A stretch of 64,000 nucleotides of DNA, taken from Marinomonas balearica. Its GTDB lineage: Bacteria > Pseudomonadota > Gammaproteobacteria > Pseudomonadales > Marinomonadaceae. The stretch is taken from contig NZ_SNXC01000010.1 in the NCBI RefSeq assembly GCF_004362145.1, forward strand, positions 186,001 through 250,000, written 5' to 3'. This document shows, piece after piece, positions 1 through 11,237 of the stretch. A model generated the notes under the pieces. It saw only the letters and a list, made by a program, of their open reading frames with translations, was not told the origin of the DNA and searched no databases. A program made the translations under genes and the position numbers. Within the stretch, counting starts at the first letter, position 1. Each line of letters starts with the position of its first letter.

Positions 1-159
1 GCTAGACAGCGTTAGGACAAACGTAGTTGCCATCGCCATCCCGATAGAGGTTTCCAGTTTTCCAGAAACTCCCATAAAGGGGCATAAACCTAAAAATTGT
101 ACCAGTACAAAGTTGTTTACCAGAATTGTACTGACCAATATTAAGAGATAATCGGTCAT
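1..159 (-). CDS. rnfA: RnfA/RsxA, electron transport complex membrane subunit (N-terminal part only)
   Basis: The first 53 codons of a minus-strand gene run off the left edge. The translation opens [16 protein letters not shown] and continues through a [10 protein letters not shown] segment, which is the very conserved first helix and cysteine loop of RnfA/RsxA. This is a membrane subunit of the Rnf complex, which moves electrons between NADH and ferredoxin, or (as Rsx) keeps SoxR reduced. A GGAAGTGAG ribosome site lies just before the ATG. The gene order apbC, metG, rnf is also seen in pseudomonads, which supports the call. Only the part inside the window can be judged; the downstream rnfBCDGE genes would lie to the left. 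Confidence 0.93.
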   Translation of the reverse strand, partial: MTDYLLILVSTILVNNFVLVQFLGLCPFMGVSGKLETSIGMAMATTFVLTLSS

Positions 160-562
160 CTCACTTCCAAAATTGATGTTAAATACGTAAAGAGCGAAGT
201 CTAACTTGAAAGCAAATTGGCGTGTTCTAACGGTTTTTTGCTTTCACTAACACAGATATAAAATGTGTCTTATCATTGTTTATGGAGCGTGTATTTTAGT
301 GTTTTATTTTCATCGTATAACGGCATATTTGAATGCTCTTTAGTTTATACGTGAGTAACACGAACCATAGAATTGTTTGAGCGTAACTATACCAAGCTGC
401 TTATAACTAACAAGTCTATTAACCTATAAGTTCTAGTTTAATTTTGAATAAAACATATCGGCTTCTGTTATATAAGCTTAACCAATACAAAACCGCCTGC
501 TTAGAAGCAGGCGATATTTAAGAGAGAATGGTTCTCATTTGTCCGATTGGTTTATATCGGAG
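160..562. other. Intergenic region between rnfA and metG
   Basis: About 400 bases without a believable gene. It is AT-rich. Both flanking genes lie on the minus strand, so it should hold the rnfA promoter and, at its right end, the metG terminator hairpin (listed separately). I could not pick out a convincing promoter hexamer pair. Confidence 0.6.
482..513 (-). terminator. Rho-independent terminator of metG
   Basis: A nearly perfect inverted repeat, CGCCTGCTT / AAGCAGGCG, at 494-513 lies about 50 bases beyond the metG stop. Read on the minus strand it is followed by the T-rich run GTTTTGTATTGG. Stem, GC content and position are typical for an intrinsic terminator. Confidence 0.8.
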
Positions 563-2614
563 TTACATTACTCGTTGGCCTGGTTTGGCGCCGTCATGTG
601 GCTCAAGAAGGTAAATGTCTTCACCACCAGGCCCTGCCGCCAATACCATCCCTTCAGATAAACCAAATTTCATCTTACGAGGCGCTAAGTTTGCAACCAT
701 AATCGTAAGCTTGCCCTCTAGATCTTCTGGCTTGTAAGCAGACTTAATGCCAGAGAAAACGGTACGTGTTTCTCCGCCAAGATCTAAGGTGAGCTTTAGA
801 AGCTTATTGGCTTTTTCAACGTGTTCAGCTTTTGCAATAAGTGCCACGCGCAAATCTACTTTTGCAAAATCATCAAAGCTGATTTCTTCAGCAATAGGTT
901 CTTTGCTTAGCTCTGTTTCTTCTTGCTTTGGTTGATTGGCTTCTTTTAATGCGGCTTCTACAGCGGCAGCTTCTTTACCTTCTTCAATCATGGCATCGAT
1001 CTGTTTGCTTTCGATACGTTCCATCAAAGGCTTAAATTTATTTACTGAGCCGCCGAACAGCAATTCGGTTCGGTTATCCCATGTAAGCTCTTTGCCCAAA
1101 AAGGCTTCTGCATCTGCAATGAGAGCGGGCAATACGGGTTTGAGATAGGTCGCTAGAATAGAGAATAGGTTTAGCGAAACAGTACAGACTTCTTGTACTT
1201 TAGGCAGCGTCTCTTCGCTCTTCGCGAGTACCCAAGGCGCTTGATCGGCAATATAGGTATTGGCGATGTCAGCCAATCGCATAATTTCGCGAATCGCTTT
1301 TCCGTATTCACGAGTTTCGTAGAACTCTGCAATCTGATCGCCAGCCGAGATGAAATCTTGGATCATTTCGTTTTCAGCGACCGTAGCAGACAATTTGCTA
1401 TCAAATTTTTTGTTGATAAAGCTTGCTGTACGGCTTGCGATATTAACCACTTTTCCGACGACGTCAGAGTTGACTCGCTGTACGAAATCTTCAAGGTTTA
1501 GATCGATATCATCCACGCTTGAGTTTAACTTTGCCGCGTAATAATAGCGCAGATACTGAGGGTCTAAGTGGTTTAGGTAGGTGCGAGCCATGATAAAGGT
1601 GCCGCGAGATTTCGACATCTTTGTTCCATTTACGGTAACGTATCCATGTACGTTTACACCGGTTGGAGTGCGATATCCTGCACAATCAAGCATCGCTGGC
1701 CAGAACAGTGCGTGGAAATTAACGATGTCTTTACCTATGAAATGATACAGCTCAGAGTCGGCATCTTTTGCCCAATAGTCATCGAAGTTTAGTCCATCAG
1801 TGCGGTCACAAAGATGTTTAAAGCTTGCCATGTAACCAATTGGAGCGTCTAGCCAAACGTAAAAGTACTTACCTGGGGCGTCGGGGATTTCAAAACCGAA
1901 GTAAGGAGCGTCACGGCTAATGTCCCATTCCTGTAAGCCAGAATCTAGCCACTCAGACAGTTTGTTCGCTACCTGAGTTTGTAGCGTTCCGCTGCGAGTC
2001 CACTTTTGTAGAAACTCTTGGAAGTCAGGCAGTTTGAAGAAGTAATGGTCAGACGTTTTTTCGATCGGAGTCGCACCTGAATACACAGAGCGAGGGTTGA
2101 TCATTTCCATTGGCGTGTAGGTCGCTGAACACACTTCGCAGTTGTCACCGTATTGATCTTCCGCTTTACACTTAGGGCAGGTTCCCTTCACAAAGCGATC
2201 GGCCAGAAACATGCCTTTTTCAGGATCGTAAGCCTGAGTTATTGAACGTACTGAAATTTTGCCGTTATCACGTAGCGCATTATAGATGCTGCTGGATAAT
2301 TCTTTGTTCTCACTGGAGTGAGTGGAATGATAGTTGTCGTAACCGATAAGGAAGTCGTTAAAATCCATCATGTGTTCCGCTCGAACACCATCGATTAGTT
2401 CTTCTGGGGTAATGCCGTTTTGTTCAGCTCGAATCATGATGGCTGTACCGTGCGCATCATCCGCGCAAACAGCATTACATATATGACCACGCAGCTTCTG
2501 GAAACGAACCCAAATGTCAGTTTGAATGTGTTCCAGCATATGGCCCAGATGAATTGGACCGTTGGCGTAAGGTAGGGCGCTGGTAACTAGGATTTTTCTT
2601 TGCGTTTGTGCCAT
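563..2614 (-). CDS. metG: Methionyl-tRNA synthetase
   Basis: Class I aminoacyl-tRNA synthetase that charges tRNA-Met. The 683-residue length matches the long proteobacterial form. Near the N-terminus is [15 protein letters not shown], carrying the HIGH-type signature (HLGH). The zinc-knuckle cysteines follow as CPKC and CEVC at about residues 145-160. The KMSKS loop appears as [10 protein letters not shown] near residue 335. After a charged, Glu/Lys-rich linker at about 555-580, the last 100 residues form the EMAP-II-like tRNA-binding domain ([12 protein letters not shown], ending in KPGQRVM) used for dimerisation. The ATG start gives the canonical [19 protein letters not shown] beginning. 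It is divergent from apbC, as in pseudomonads. Nothing is missing or unusual. Confidence 0.98.
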   Translation of the reverse strand: MAQTQRKILVTSALPYANGPIHLGHMLEHIQTDIWVRFQKLRGHICNAVCADDAHGTAIMIRAEQNGITPEELIDGVRAEHMMDFNDFLIGYDNYHSTHSSENKELSSSIYNALRDNGKISVRSITQAYDPEKGMFLADRFVKGTCPKCKAEDQYGDNCEVCSATYTPMEMINPRSVYSGATPIEKTSDHYFFKLPDFQEFLQKWTRSGTLQTQVANKLSEWLDSGLQEWDISRDAPYFGFEIPDAPGKYFYVWLDAPIGYMASFKHLCDRTDGLNFDDYWAKDADSELYHFIGKDIVNFHALFWPAMLDCAGYRTPTGVNVHGYVTVNGTKMSKSRGTFIMARTYLNHLDPQYLRYYYAAKLNSSVDDIDLNLEDFVQRVNSDVVGKVVNIASRTASFINKKFDSKLSATVAENEMIQDFISAGDQIAEFYETREYGKAIREIMRLADIANTYIADQAPWVLAKSEETLPKVQEVCTVSLNLFSILATYLKPVLPALIADAEAFLGKELTWDNRTELLFGGSVNKFKPLMERIESKQIDAMIEEGKEAAAVEAALKEANQPKQEETELSKEPIAEEISFDDFAKVDLRVALIAKAEHVEKANKLLKLTLDLGGETRTVFSGIKSAYKPEDLEGKLTIMVANLAPRKMKFGLSEGMVLAAGPGGEDIYLLEPHDGAKPGQRVM

Positions 2615-2936
2615 TTTTTATAAAGCCTGCTGGAGTGTATTTTTAACTCGGAAAATATCGAGATATTCTATATTACAATTGTTTTCGATGACGCGCGTCG
2701 TCATGCCATTTTGGTCAATTGCAATGGACATACTTTGGAAAGCGTCGGTTCCGAGTTTTGTATATTTAAGTCTAATTGGCGGACATTATAAGAACCTGCT
2801 TACTGGGTGCAAGGCTTGACCTTGCTTTTCATAAAATCGTCCCCATTTCGAACGGTAATTACCCGTCTTTTTTAAGGTCGCCATTTGAGCCTACATAAGG
2901 TACTCAGTGGGACTGTTCTTATTTCAGGAGAAGTTA
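2615..2936. other. Divergent promoter region between metG and apbC
   Basis: About 320 bases between two divergently transcribed housekeeping genes. It must hold both promoters, but no hexamer pair with proper spacing stands out on either strand. A 10-bp palindrome, GACGCGCGTC, lies near 2690-2700. No ORF of note. Confidence 0.5.
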
Positions 2937-4004
2937 ATGTTAACTGACCAAGATATTCTGTCGGCTCTTGCGCTGCTTTTGGACGAAAATACGAATGCTT
3001 CGTATGGTCATGTTTGGGAGGTTGATTCAGATAAAAGTACTGTCAATGTACGCCTGGCACTTCCTTATTACGCCAATCAGAATAGAAATGTAATCGAGCG
3101 GCAAGTCGCTGAGGTTATCAACGATGGACGCACTGTTAATATTCATTTCCAAAACCAAGTTGTTTCTGCTTCCGTTCAGAATAACTTGCCAGGTTTAAAA
3201 GGTGTGAAAAACGTTATTGCCGTCGCCTCAGGTAAAGGGGGAGTCGGAAAATCGACCACCTCAGCTAATCTTGCACTTGCGATGGCAAGAGAAGGGGCAA
3301 AAGTAGGTATCTTAGATGCGGATATATACGGCCCTAGTCAAGGTATGATGATGGGATTCTCGGCGGACACGCGTCCGGGAGTTCGAGAAGACAAGTTCTT
3401 TGTTCCACCTGTTGCCCATGGTATTCAGGTCATGTCAATGGCATTTCTAACCACCAAAGAAACACCTGTCGCATGGCGTGGGCCGATGGTTACGGGCGCA
3501 CTAATGCAGATATTGACCCAAACCGATTGGGAAGATTTAGATTATCTCTTCATTGATATGCCGCCTGGAACGGGCGATATTCAATTGACTTTATCGCAAA
3601 AAGTACCCGTTGCGGGTTCTGTTATCGTCACAACACCGCAAGACATTGCTTTGCTCGACGCGCGACGCGGTATTGAAATGTTCCGCAAAGTGAATATTCC
3701 TGTTTTAGGGGTTGTTGAAAATATGTCGACGCATATCTGCTCTAATTGCGGGCATCAAGAGTCGATCTTCGGAGAAGAAGGTGGGCAAACGCTTGCAGAA
3801 GAATACGGTGTCGATGTTTTAGGTAAATTGCCACTAAGCTTATCTATTCGTAAACAAGCTGATACTGGATCTCCGACTGTTGCAAGCGCCCCTGAATCTG
3901 ACATTGCAAACATATATCAGTCGATTGCTCGTAAGCTTGGTGCTACTCTTGCGTCCAAAACAGAAACCTTCGCAATGCCTACGATAGGTATGAGTGACGA
4001 CTAA
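2937..4004 (+). CDS. apbC: Iron-sulfur cluster carrier ATPase ApbC/Mrp
   Basis: P-loop ATPase that binds and delivers Fe-S clusters to apoproteins. The N-terminal ~90 residues are a MIP18/DUF59-like domain. The deviant Walker A motif GKGGVGKSTT is at about residues 99-108, with the MinD/Mrp-type first lysine. A C-x-x-C pair (C268, C271 in ICSNC) near the C-terminus is the cluster-binding motif. Length 355 aa is typical. An upstream GTG at 2907 is in frame, but the ATG used here follows CAGGAG by six bases and gives the expected MLTDQDILSAL start. Neighbouring metG is divergent. It is a single-gene transcript or runs into dcd through the inverted-repeat element between them. Confidence 0.95.
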   Translation: MLTDQDILSALALLLDENTNASYGHVWEVDSDKSTVNVRLALPYYANQNRNVIERQVAEVINDGRTVNIHFQNQVVSASVQNNLPGLKGVKNVIAVASGKGGVGKSTTSANLALAMAREGAKVGILDADIYGPSQGMMMGFSADTRPGVREDKFFVPPVAHGIQVMSMAFLTTKETPVAWRGPMVTGALMQILTQTDWEDLDYLFIDMPPGTGDIQLTLSQKVPVAGSVIVTTPQDIALLDARRGIEMFRKVNIPVLGVVENMSTHICSNCGHQESIFGEEGGQTLAEEYGVDVLGKLPLSLSIRKQADTGSPTVASAPESDIANIYQSIARKLGATLASKTETFAMPTIGMSDD

Positions 4005-4016
4005 GCAGATCTTTCG

Positions 4017-4154
4017 AGACCTTTACACGACGACTACGCTCTCCAATACAGTGTTAAAAAGAGACTCAAAATGCTCATTTATAACGCATAAATTCCGCTT
4101 TTTCGTCTATTTTTTCCTCGTCTTGGCTTTGCTCGTGACTTCGTGTAAAGGTCT
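4017..4154. mobile_element. MITE-like element with 14-bp terminal inverted repeats
   Basis: A 138-bp unit bounded by a perfect 14-bp inverted repeat: AGACCTTTACACGA at 4017-4030 and TCGTGTAAAGGTCT at 4141-4154. It has no coding capacity. It sits between the apbC stop and the dcd start. The length and ends suit a non-autonomous transposable element, perhaps an internally deleted IS; the ends resemble those I recall for IS5-like elements, but this is memory only. No clear target-site duplication is visible. The alternative is a long-looped RNA hairpin acting as terminator or processing site. Confidence 0.5.
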
Positions 4155-4187
4155 TCTCACGTAAGAAAACTGCTAAAAGGTAATAAA

Positions 4188-4774
4188 ATGCGACTTTCAG
4201 ACATAGATATTATTAAGGCGTTAGACAGCGGTGACATTGTGGTGGATCCGCGTCCAGATAACTCAGCAATAAGCGGTGTTTCTTGCGATTTACGCCTTGG
4301 AAATTCATTTCGAACGTTTCAGGGGCATCCGGCACCTTATTTAGATTTGAGTGGCCCTAAAGAAGATTTGAATGAGACGATTGAGTCGGTAATGAGTGAC
4401 GAAATTGTTATCGAAGATGGCAAACCATTCTTTATCCATCCGGGAGAGCTGGTATTAGGCGTTACAAAAGAAAGCGTGACGATTCCTGAGTATTTAGTGG
4501 GTTGGCTAGATGGCCGTTCTTCATTGGCTCGCTTAGGGTTAATGGTGCATGTTACGGCTCACCGAATTGACCCAGGTTGGAGTGGTGGAATCGTTTTGGA
4601 GTTCCTAAATGGCGGAAAACTGCCATTGGCATTGCGCCCGGGAATGACAATAGGAGCTATTAATTTTGAGACGATGACGACCCCAGCAGAAAGGCCGTAC
4701 AATAAAAGATTGAATGCAAAATACCGCGACCAAAACTCTGCCGTTGCCAGTCGTATTAGCGGTGACAAATCACT

Positions 4775-4778
<4 letters not shown>
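4188..4778 (+). CDS. dcd: dCTP deaminase
   Basis: Deaminates dCTP to dUTP, the main source of dUMP for thymidylate synthesis in gammaproteobacteria. The 196-residue protein starts [12 protein letters not shown] as in E. coli Dcd (193 aa). It carries the RSSLARLGL segment with the conserved catalytic Ser/Arg and the GIVLEF segment with the catalytic glutamate. The C-terminal nucleotide-closing tail ([13 protein letters not shown]) is intact. An AAAAGG ribosome site precedes the ATG. The stop overlaps the start of the next gene by four bases, so the two are probably translationally coupled. Confidence 0.96.
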
Positions 4779-5788
<1,010 letters not shown>

Positions 5789-6076
5789 TTTTCGTTCTGC
5801 TTTGTTCTGCGTTGTTTGCTTAAATCCTATCTTTAGCGTCGTCTCTCGTTTCGAGGGCTAACGTCATTATCAATAAATCTACTAACAAAAATCTTCACGA
5901 GCTGGTGAATTTTGTTACCAATCTTGGTTCGTTTTGTCATTGAGAGATTCTCGGTTATGAACCACTCTTTGTAATATGCAAAAAAAATATATCACGTCTT
6001 TATCTATACTGCGTTGAGGCGGGGTGAAATGCACAATTACAGATAAAGATAAAAACAATAATGAGGTTTCAGCGTC

Positions 6077-7879
6077 ATGCCAGACTACAAAGCGCCATTG
6101 CGTGATATTAAATTTGTTACCGAAGAAATACTCGATATAGAGAGTCATTACGCTAATCTGCCTGGGGCTGAAGAAGCAACGCCCGATATGGTGTCTGCCA
6201 TTCTAGAGGAAGGCGCTAAGTTTGCAGAACGCGTTGTATCGCCATTGAATCGTATTGGCGATGAGCAAGGCTGTACGTTCAATAACGGTGAAGTAACGAC
6301 GCCTGAAGGATTTAAAGAAGCCTATCAGCAATATGTAGAAGGTGGATGGCCGTCATTGTCGCATGAGGAATCTGTAGGTGGGCAGGGCTTGCCTGAATCC
6401 TTAGGGATGTTGGTGACCGAAATGGTCGCAACGTCGAACTGGTCTTGGAGTATGTACCCAGGGTTAAGCCATGGAGCAATGAATACGCTAGAGCAGCATG
6501 GCACAGACGAGCAAAAACAAACTTACCTCACAAAACTGGTAACGGGTGAATGGACTGGCACGATGTGTCTTACCGAACCGCACTGTGGTACAGATCTTGG
6601 CATGTTGAAAACAAAGGCTGACCCTGCTGATGACGGAAGTTATTCAATTTCCGGCACCAAAATTTTCATTTCTGCCGGTGAACATGATATGGCGGAAAAT
6701 ATCATTCACATCGTTTTAGCTCGATTGCCTGATGCTCCTGCGGGTACAAAAGGTATTTCTCTTTTTATCGTCCCTAAATTTAATGTTTCTGAAAGTGGCG
6801 ATGTGGCGGATCGAAACGCCGTCAGTTGTGGATCGATTGAACATAAAATGGGCATTCATGGCAATGCAACATGCGTCATGAATTTCGATGGCGCGAAGGG
6901 GTATCTAATTGGACCACCTAATCGCGGCTTAAATTGTATGTTTACCTTCATGAATACTGCAAGATTAGGAACGGCGCTACAAGGATTGGCGCACGCTGAA
7001 TGGGCATATCAAAACTCCGTTGCTTATGCGAAGGATCGCTTGCAAATGCGCGCATTGTCTGGCGCTAAAACACCTGAAAAAGCAGCCGATCCTATTATCG
7101 TTCATCCAGATGTACGGCGTATGCTGCTGACACAACGAGCGTTTGCAGAAGGTGGACGAGTCTTAATTCACTACAGTTCGTTGTTAGTGGATAAAACAAA
7201 AAAAGGGACTGACGACGAGAAACAGGATGCAGAAGAACAATTGTCACTTTTAACGCCCATAGCGAAGGCGTTCCTTACCGAAACGGGGTTTGAATCTGCC
7301 AATCAAGGCCTACAAGTATTTGGGGGGCATGGCTACATCTCGGAGTGGGGGATGGAGCAAAACGTCAGGGACAGCCGAATCTCGATGCTCTATGAAGGAA
7401 CGACCGGAATTCAGGCGTTGGATTTATTAGGACGCAAAGTACTTATGACTCAAGGCGCGACGCTGCGTCGCTTTACTAAAATCATCCATAAATTTTGTAA
7501 AGAGCATAAAGGCGATAAACGTTTTAAAAAATACATCAGTGTGTTGAGTGAGCTGAACAGTGAATGGGGAGATGTGACTCTTAAAATTGGCATGAAGGCC
7601 ATGAAAAACAAAGAAGAAGTTGGCGCTGCATCATTTGATTACTGCATGTATTCGGGCTATGTCGTATTGGCTTATTTTTGGGCTCGAATGGCGGTTGCGG
7701 CACAGATAAAATTGGACGAAGGCACTACGGAGCAAGGTTTTTATACCGCGAAGCTGCAGACCGCCACATTCTACTATGAGCGGCTCTTACCTCGAACAAA
7801 AGCGCATGCGCAGTCTATGTTGTCTGGAGCGGATAATTTACTCGCAATGGAAGAAGACAATTTTCTTTTTCTGAACTGA
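6077..7879 (+). CDS. Acyl-CoA dehydrogenase, DmdC-like/ACAD C-terminal-domain family
   Basis: FAD-dependent alpha,beta-dehydrogenation of an acyl-CoA. The 600-residue protein is longer than classic ~390-residue dehydrogenases because it has an extra N-terminal helix set ([13 protein letters not shown]) and a C-terminal ~120-residue extension. The central domain has the FAD/substrate signature [13 protein letters not shown], and the catalytic base is probably E440 in [16 protein letters not shown]. This is the family of 3-methylmercaptopropionyl-CoA dehydrogenase (DmdC), but many members act on ordinary fatty acyl-CoAs. The nearby SCP2, FadD and crotonase genes favour fatty acid oxidation. No dmdA, dmdB or dmdD homologue is in the window. 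The exact substrate is unknown. Confidence 0.9.
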   Translation: MPDYKAPLRDIKFVTEEILDIESHYANLPGAEEATPDMVSAILEEGAKFAERVVSPLNRIGDEQGCTFNNGEVTTPEGFKEAYQQYVEGGWPSLSHEESVGGQGLPESLGMLVTEMVATSNWSWSMYPGLSHGAMNTLEQHGTDEQKQTYLTKLVTGEWTGTMCLTEPHCGTDLGMLKTKADPADDGSYSISGTKIFISAGEHDMAENIIHIVLARLPDAPAGTKGISLFIVPKFNVSESGDVADRNAVSCGSIEHKMGIHGNATCVMNFDGAKGYLIGPPNRGLNCMFTFMNTARLGTALQGLAHAEWAYQNSVAYAKDRLQMRALSGAKTPEKAADPIIVHPDVRRMLLTQRAFAEGGRVLIHYSSLLVDKTKKGTDDEKQDAEEQLSLLTPIAKAFLTETGFESANQGLQVFGGHGYISEWGMEQNVRDSRISMLYEGTTGIQALDLLGRKVLMTQGATLRRFTKIIHKFCKEHKGDKRFKKYISVLSELNSEWGDVTLKIGMKAMKNKEEVGAASFDYCMYSGYVVLAYFWARMAVAAQIKLDEGTTEQGFYTAKLQTATFYYERLLPRTKAHAQSMLSGADNLLAMEEDNFLFLN

Positions 7880-8117
7880 CGTGTTTTGAGACTGATGTGT
7901 TTTGGAAGAAATGGGGTCGAAACAGTGGCGTTTACAGAGAGCTCTATTTTATGAATACAGCGATCTTCTGAACAGAGCTATTTTATAAAGAACGTATTTT
8001 ATGCATTGTGAGCCAGTCAACGTTGTAAGTGTAAAATATCGCCTAAATTGGTTCATTAAAGGTTACGGCGTCACAATGTTAAAACCAGACTAAAATAAAA
8101 ACATTGATGGAGAACTT

Positions 8118-8435
8118 ATGAGTGATGTGAAAGCTGTATTTGATTCAATGGTAGATAGGTTTGACGCGGACGAAGCAGATGATATGGAAGCAATCTTTCA
8201 GTTTGATGTCGACGAGAGTGAGCAGTACTACGTAACGGTTGATGATAGCGGTTGTACGCTCGAAAAAGGGGAAAGTGATGACGCTACAGTAACGCTCGAA
8301 ATGGATGCTGATACGTTGAAAGCAGTTATGAGTGGCGAATTAGATGGCATGGCAGCCTTTATGCAAGGTAAAATTCGCGCAGATGGAGACATTATGCTGG
8401 CGACTAAACTGACGCAGATTTTCCCAAATGGCTAA
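8118..8435 (+). CDS. SCP2 sterol-carrier-like lipid-binding protein
   Basis: Small acidic cytoplasmic protein of 105 residues consisting of a single SCP2 domain. The segment ATVTLEMDADTLKAVMSGELDGMAAFMQGKIRADGD matches the hydrophobic-tunnel half of the fold (a run longer than needed, but the GxIRxxGD ending is the key). Such proteins bind acyl-CoAs or other lipids and are often found next to beta-oxidation genes. TGGAGA lies seven bases before the ATG. Likely co-transcribed with the acyl-CoA ligase downstream, with a hairpin between them. Confidence 0.88.
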   Translation: MSDVKAVFDSMVDRFDADEADDMEAIFQFDVDESEQYYVTVDDSGCTLEKGESDDATVTLEMDADTLKAVMSGELDGMAAFMQGKIRADGDIMLATKLTQIFPNG

Positions 8436-8462
8436 AACGGACTAATCTGATAACACTAGATT

Positions 8463-8488
8463 GGCCTTAATATGATTTTGTTAAGGCC
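8463..8488 (+). other. Intercistronic hairpin between SCP2 and fadD
   Basis: GGCCTTAA and TTAAGGCC form an 8-bp stem around a 10-base loop. No T run follows, so it looks more like an mRNA-stabilising or attenuating hairpin than a full terminator. Confidence 0.5.
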
Positions 8489-8533
8489 GACTTGCTGGCG
8501 ATTCTCCTATAACAAGAACAAGTGGAGCTTTAT

Positions 8534-10228
8534 ATGCCGAATGAACATGCCCAAACGGCCTGTCCAGAAAATGGGGTAGCAGTACCTACCTCATTGAACC
8601 CCCAAAATTTTCAAACCGTAGTCGATGTTCTAACGTCGTCGTGCGAAAAGTTTGAAGACTTTCCTGCATTCAGCTGCATGGATCGGACTTTGACATACCG
8701 TGAGCTGAATGAAAAGTCGGATCAGTTTGCAGGATATATTCAAAACCATACTGACCTTAAACCGGGTGATCGAATTGCCGTTCAATTGCCAAATGTTCTG
8801 CAATACCCCGTTGTGGTATTCGGTGCGTTAAAAGCGGGTTTGATTATTGTGAATACCAACCCACTTTACACGCCGAAAGAGCTAGAGCATCAATTTAACG
8901 ACTCGGGAGCTAAGGCGTTAGTTGTGCTTGCAAACATGGCGCACAACGTTGAAAAAATCATACACAAAACAGGCATCAAGCATCTTATAATTACCGAGCT
9001 TGCAGACTTTCACTCGCCCGTTAAACGTGTGTTGATTAATACTGTCGTTCGTTATGTTAAAAAAATGGTGCCTAGTTACAGTTTACCGCAAGCGAAATGT
9101 CTAAACGATGTACTTGCTCAAGGTAAAAACCATCCCCTTACTAAAGTAAAAGGCACACAAAAAGACATTGTTGTACTCCAATATACCGGTGGTACGACGG
9201 GAGTTGCTAAAGGCGCGATGCTGACGAATGCAAATTTAATTTCCAACTTGCATCAACTGTCGTTTCGCTTGAACGGGAACTTAAGTGAAACAAAGGAGCT
9301 TTACATTGCTCCGCTACCGCTTTACCACATTTATGCTTTTCTCATTCATGGGTTAACTCTGTTTGAGTGTGGTGGTCATACTGTATTGATTCCGAACCCT
9401 CGGGACTTACCCAATTTTGTAAAAGAACTGAAAAAGTGGAAGTTCACTGGTTTTGTTGGCTTAAATACCTTGTTCGTAGGGCTGTGTAACCGAAAAGATT
9501 TTCAGGAAGTAGATTTCTCTTCCTTAAAGCTAACGTGTTCAGGTGGCATGCCGCTGACTCATGCCGCCGCGGATCAGTGGAAACAGGTAACGGGTTGTCA
9601 GGTTGTTGAAGGTTATGGCTTGACCGAGACCTCGCCGGTGGTTTCGTTTAATCCTGTCGGCTATGAAAAAGTAGGGACTATTGGTGTTCCTGTCGATGAA
9701 ACACAGGTAAAAGTGATCGATGACAGTGGGGTGGAGGCTCCTCAAGGCGAACCTGGCGTGCTTTGTGTTCGTGGACCTCAGGTAATGAAAGGTTACTGGC
9801 AGCAGGAAAAAGCCACGAGCGAGGTGATGACGCCAGATGGATTTTTGATTACTGGAGACATTGCGGTCATACAGGATGATGGGTATCTGAAAATTGTAGA
9901 CCGAGCGAAAGATATGATTATTGTTTCGGGGTTCAATGTGTACCCGACTGAAGTTGAAGACATTCTTTGCTCTCACCCAAATGTATTGGAAGCGGCCGCG
10001 ATCGGCGTTGATGACGATAAGACTGGCGAAGCGGTGAAAGTGTTTATTGTGCTACGAGATCCTGAAGGCGAACAATCAACAAAGGCTATCCGGACATTTT
10101 GTAAAGAACATTTGGCGGCTTATAAAGTGCCTAAATTTGTTGAAGTTCGAGAAGAGCTTCCAAAAACAAATGTGGGAAAAGTACTTCGCAGAGCGCTAAG
10201 AGATGAGCATAAAGCGGAAGCTAGCTGA
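8534..10228 (+). CDS. fadD: Long-chain-fatty-acid--CoA ligase
   Basis: Activates free fatty acids to acyl-CoA with ATP, via an acyl-adenylate. The 564-residue length equals FadD of pseudomonads. The AMP-binding P-loop is YTGGTTGVAKGA, the A5 motif is VEGYGLTETSPV, and the FadD signature with the hinge reads DGFLITGDIAV followed by IVDRAKDMIIVSGFNVYPTEVE. The C-terminal catalytic lysine lies in KTNVGKVLRRAL. A GTG at 8522 is in frame, but it forms part of the GTGGAG ribosome site six bases before the ATG used here. It lies between SCP2 and crotonase genes on the same strand, consistent with an acyl-chain uptake and oxidation operon. Confidence 0.94.
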   Translation: MPNEHAQTACPENGVAVPTSLNPQNFQTVVDVLTSSCEKFEDFPAFSCMDRTLTYRELNEKSDQFAGYIQNHTDLKPGDRIAVQLPNVLQYPVVVFGALKAGLIIVNTNPLYTPKELEHQFNDSGAKALVVLANMAHNVEKIIHKTGIKHLIITELADFHSPVKRVLINTVVRYVKKMVPSYSLPQAKCLNDVLAQGKNHPLTKVKGTQKDIVVLQYTGGTTGVAKGAMLTNANLISNLHQLSFRLNGNLSETKELYIAPLPLYHIYAFLIHGLTLFECGGHTVLIPNPRDLPNFVKELKKWKFTGFVGLNTLFVGLCNRKDFQEVDFSSLKLTCSGGMPLTHAAADQWKQVTGCQVVEGYGLTETSPVVSFNPVGYEKVGTIGVPVDETQVKVIDDSGVEAPQGEPGVLCVRGPQVMKGYWQQEKATSEVMTPDGFLITGDIAVIQDDGYLKIVDRAKDMIIVSGFNVYPTEVEDILCSHPNVLEAAAIGVDDDKTGEAVKVFIVLRDPEGEQSTKAIRTFCKEHLAAYKVPKFVEVREELPKTNVGKVLRRALRDEHKAEAS

Positions 10229-10330
10229 TTGTTCAATTGCGGTGAGATTGAGTATATGGAAGGTTCTATTATAAAAGTGAAATAAATCAAGATAGCCCAT
10301 TTATAACATTGTCTTTTTTTGGAGCGATTA

Positions 10331-11089
10331 ATGTCATCAGAACATATTGTCGAAAAAATTGAAGGGGGAGTGCAGTTTCTTCGCCTTAATCGCCCTGAAA
10401 AAAAGAATGCCATTACGCTCGATATGTACCAGATGTTGGGTGACTTTCTTCACGCAGGAGAGGTTAACCGCGAGGTGAAAGTCACTTTAATATACGGTCA
10501 AGGAGAGGACTTTACGGCAGGCAATGACATAAATGAGTTTATTTCTATTGCTCAGTTTCCCGATAAAATGACCAGCACACTGGCGTTTCTCCAAATATTG
10601 ACCAGCTACAAGAAGCCTTTGATCGCTGCTGTAGAAGGGCGGGCTGTGGGCATCGGAGCGACAATGTTACTTCATTGTGATTTGGTGGTCGCAGCGCGTG
10701 AAGCTGTTTTGAAGTTTCCTTTTGTCCAACTTGGCTTAGTTCCAGAAGCGGCTTCCAGTCATTTGCTTCCTAGGTTAATTGGGCATCAGCACGCTTTTGA
10801 AGTATTGGTGCTCGGGGAGGAGGTAACAGGGCTGGAAGCGTTAGATTACAAGTTGGTCAATAAGGTGTGTGAATCTGGTGAAGCGGTGGAATTGGCTGCA
10901 CAATTGGCCGAAAAAGTTTCGGCATTACCGCGTGAAGCTGTGGAGCTGTCTAAAGATTTGCTCAAATACCGTGGGCAGGACGACGTTCAAATGGCGCTGA
11001 TGCGAGAAGCTAGAATTTTTAAAGACCGTTTAAAGTCTCGCGAAGCCCACGCTGCATTTAGTGCATTTTTATCTCGTTCTAAGGTTTAG
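10331..11089 (+). CDS. Enoyl-CoA hydratase/isomerase (crotonase family)
   Basis: Crotonase-fold enzyme of 252 residues. The oxyanion-hole segments are present (AGNDINEF and EGRAVGIGATMLLHCDL). The active-site loop reads GLVPEAASSHLLPRLIG, the PEA..SS form that is common in delta3-delta2-enoyl-CoA isomerases, rather than the P-G-x-G-G form of classic hydratases. It may therefore isomerise double bonds of unsaturated fatty acids, complementing FadB. Start chosen at the ATG seven bases after GGAG; a TTG four codons upstream lies before that ribosome site. It follows fadD by about 100 bases on the same strand. Confidence 0.88.
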   Translation: MSSEHIVEKIEGGVQFLRLNRPEKKNAITLDMYQMLGDFLHAGEVNREVKVTLIYGQGEDFTAGNDINEFISIAQFPDKMTSTLAFLQILTSYKKPLIAAVEGRAVGIGATMLLHCDLVVAAREAVLKFPFVQLGLVPEAASSHLLPRLIGHQHAFEVLVLGEEVTGLEALDYKLVNKVCESGEAVELAAQLAEKVSALPREAVELSKDLLKYRGQDDVQMALMREARIFKDRLKSREAHAAFSAFLSRSKV

Positions 11090-11143
11090 TGAAGTTAAGA
11101 GAAAAATTGTAAAAAATTGCTTTAATCGAAGCGGGTAGATATA

Positions 11144-11149
11144 TATAAT
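11144..11149 (+). promoter_or_regulatory. Probable -10 box upstream of the DUF3015 gene
   Basis: A perfect TATAAT within an alternating TATATATAAT run about 90 bases before the start codon. TTGCTT at 11117 is the only -35-like hexamer, and at 21 bases it is too far for a good fit. Confidence 0.4.
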
Positions 11150-11237
11150 CGCCGCCAGTCGCTGCATCATTGATGGATTATTAATAGATGACAGTGACAA
11201 ATGGACTTTTATTTATTTCATGGATATAGGGAATTTT

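Noticed and set aside
6077..7879. Call of DmdC (DMSP degradation) for the acyl-CoA dehydrogenase
   Set aside because: Family similarity only; no dmdA, dmdB or dmdD is present and the neighbours are general fatty-acid genes.
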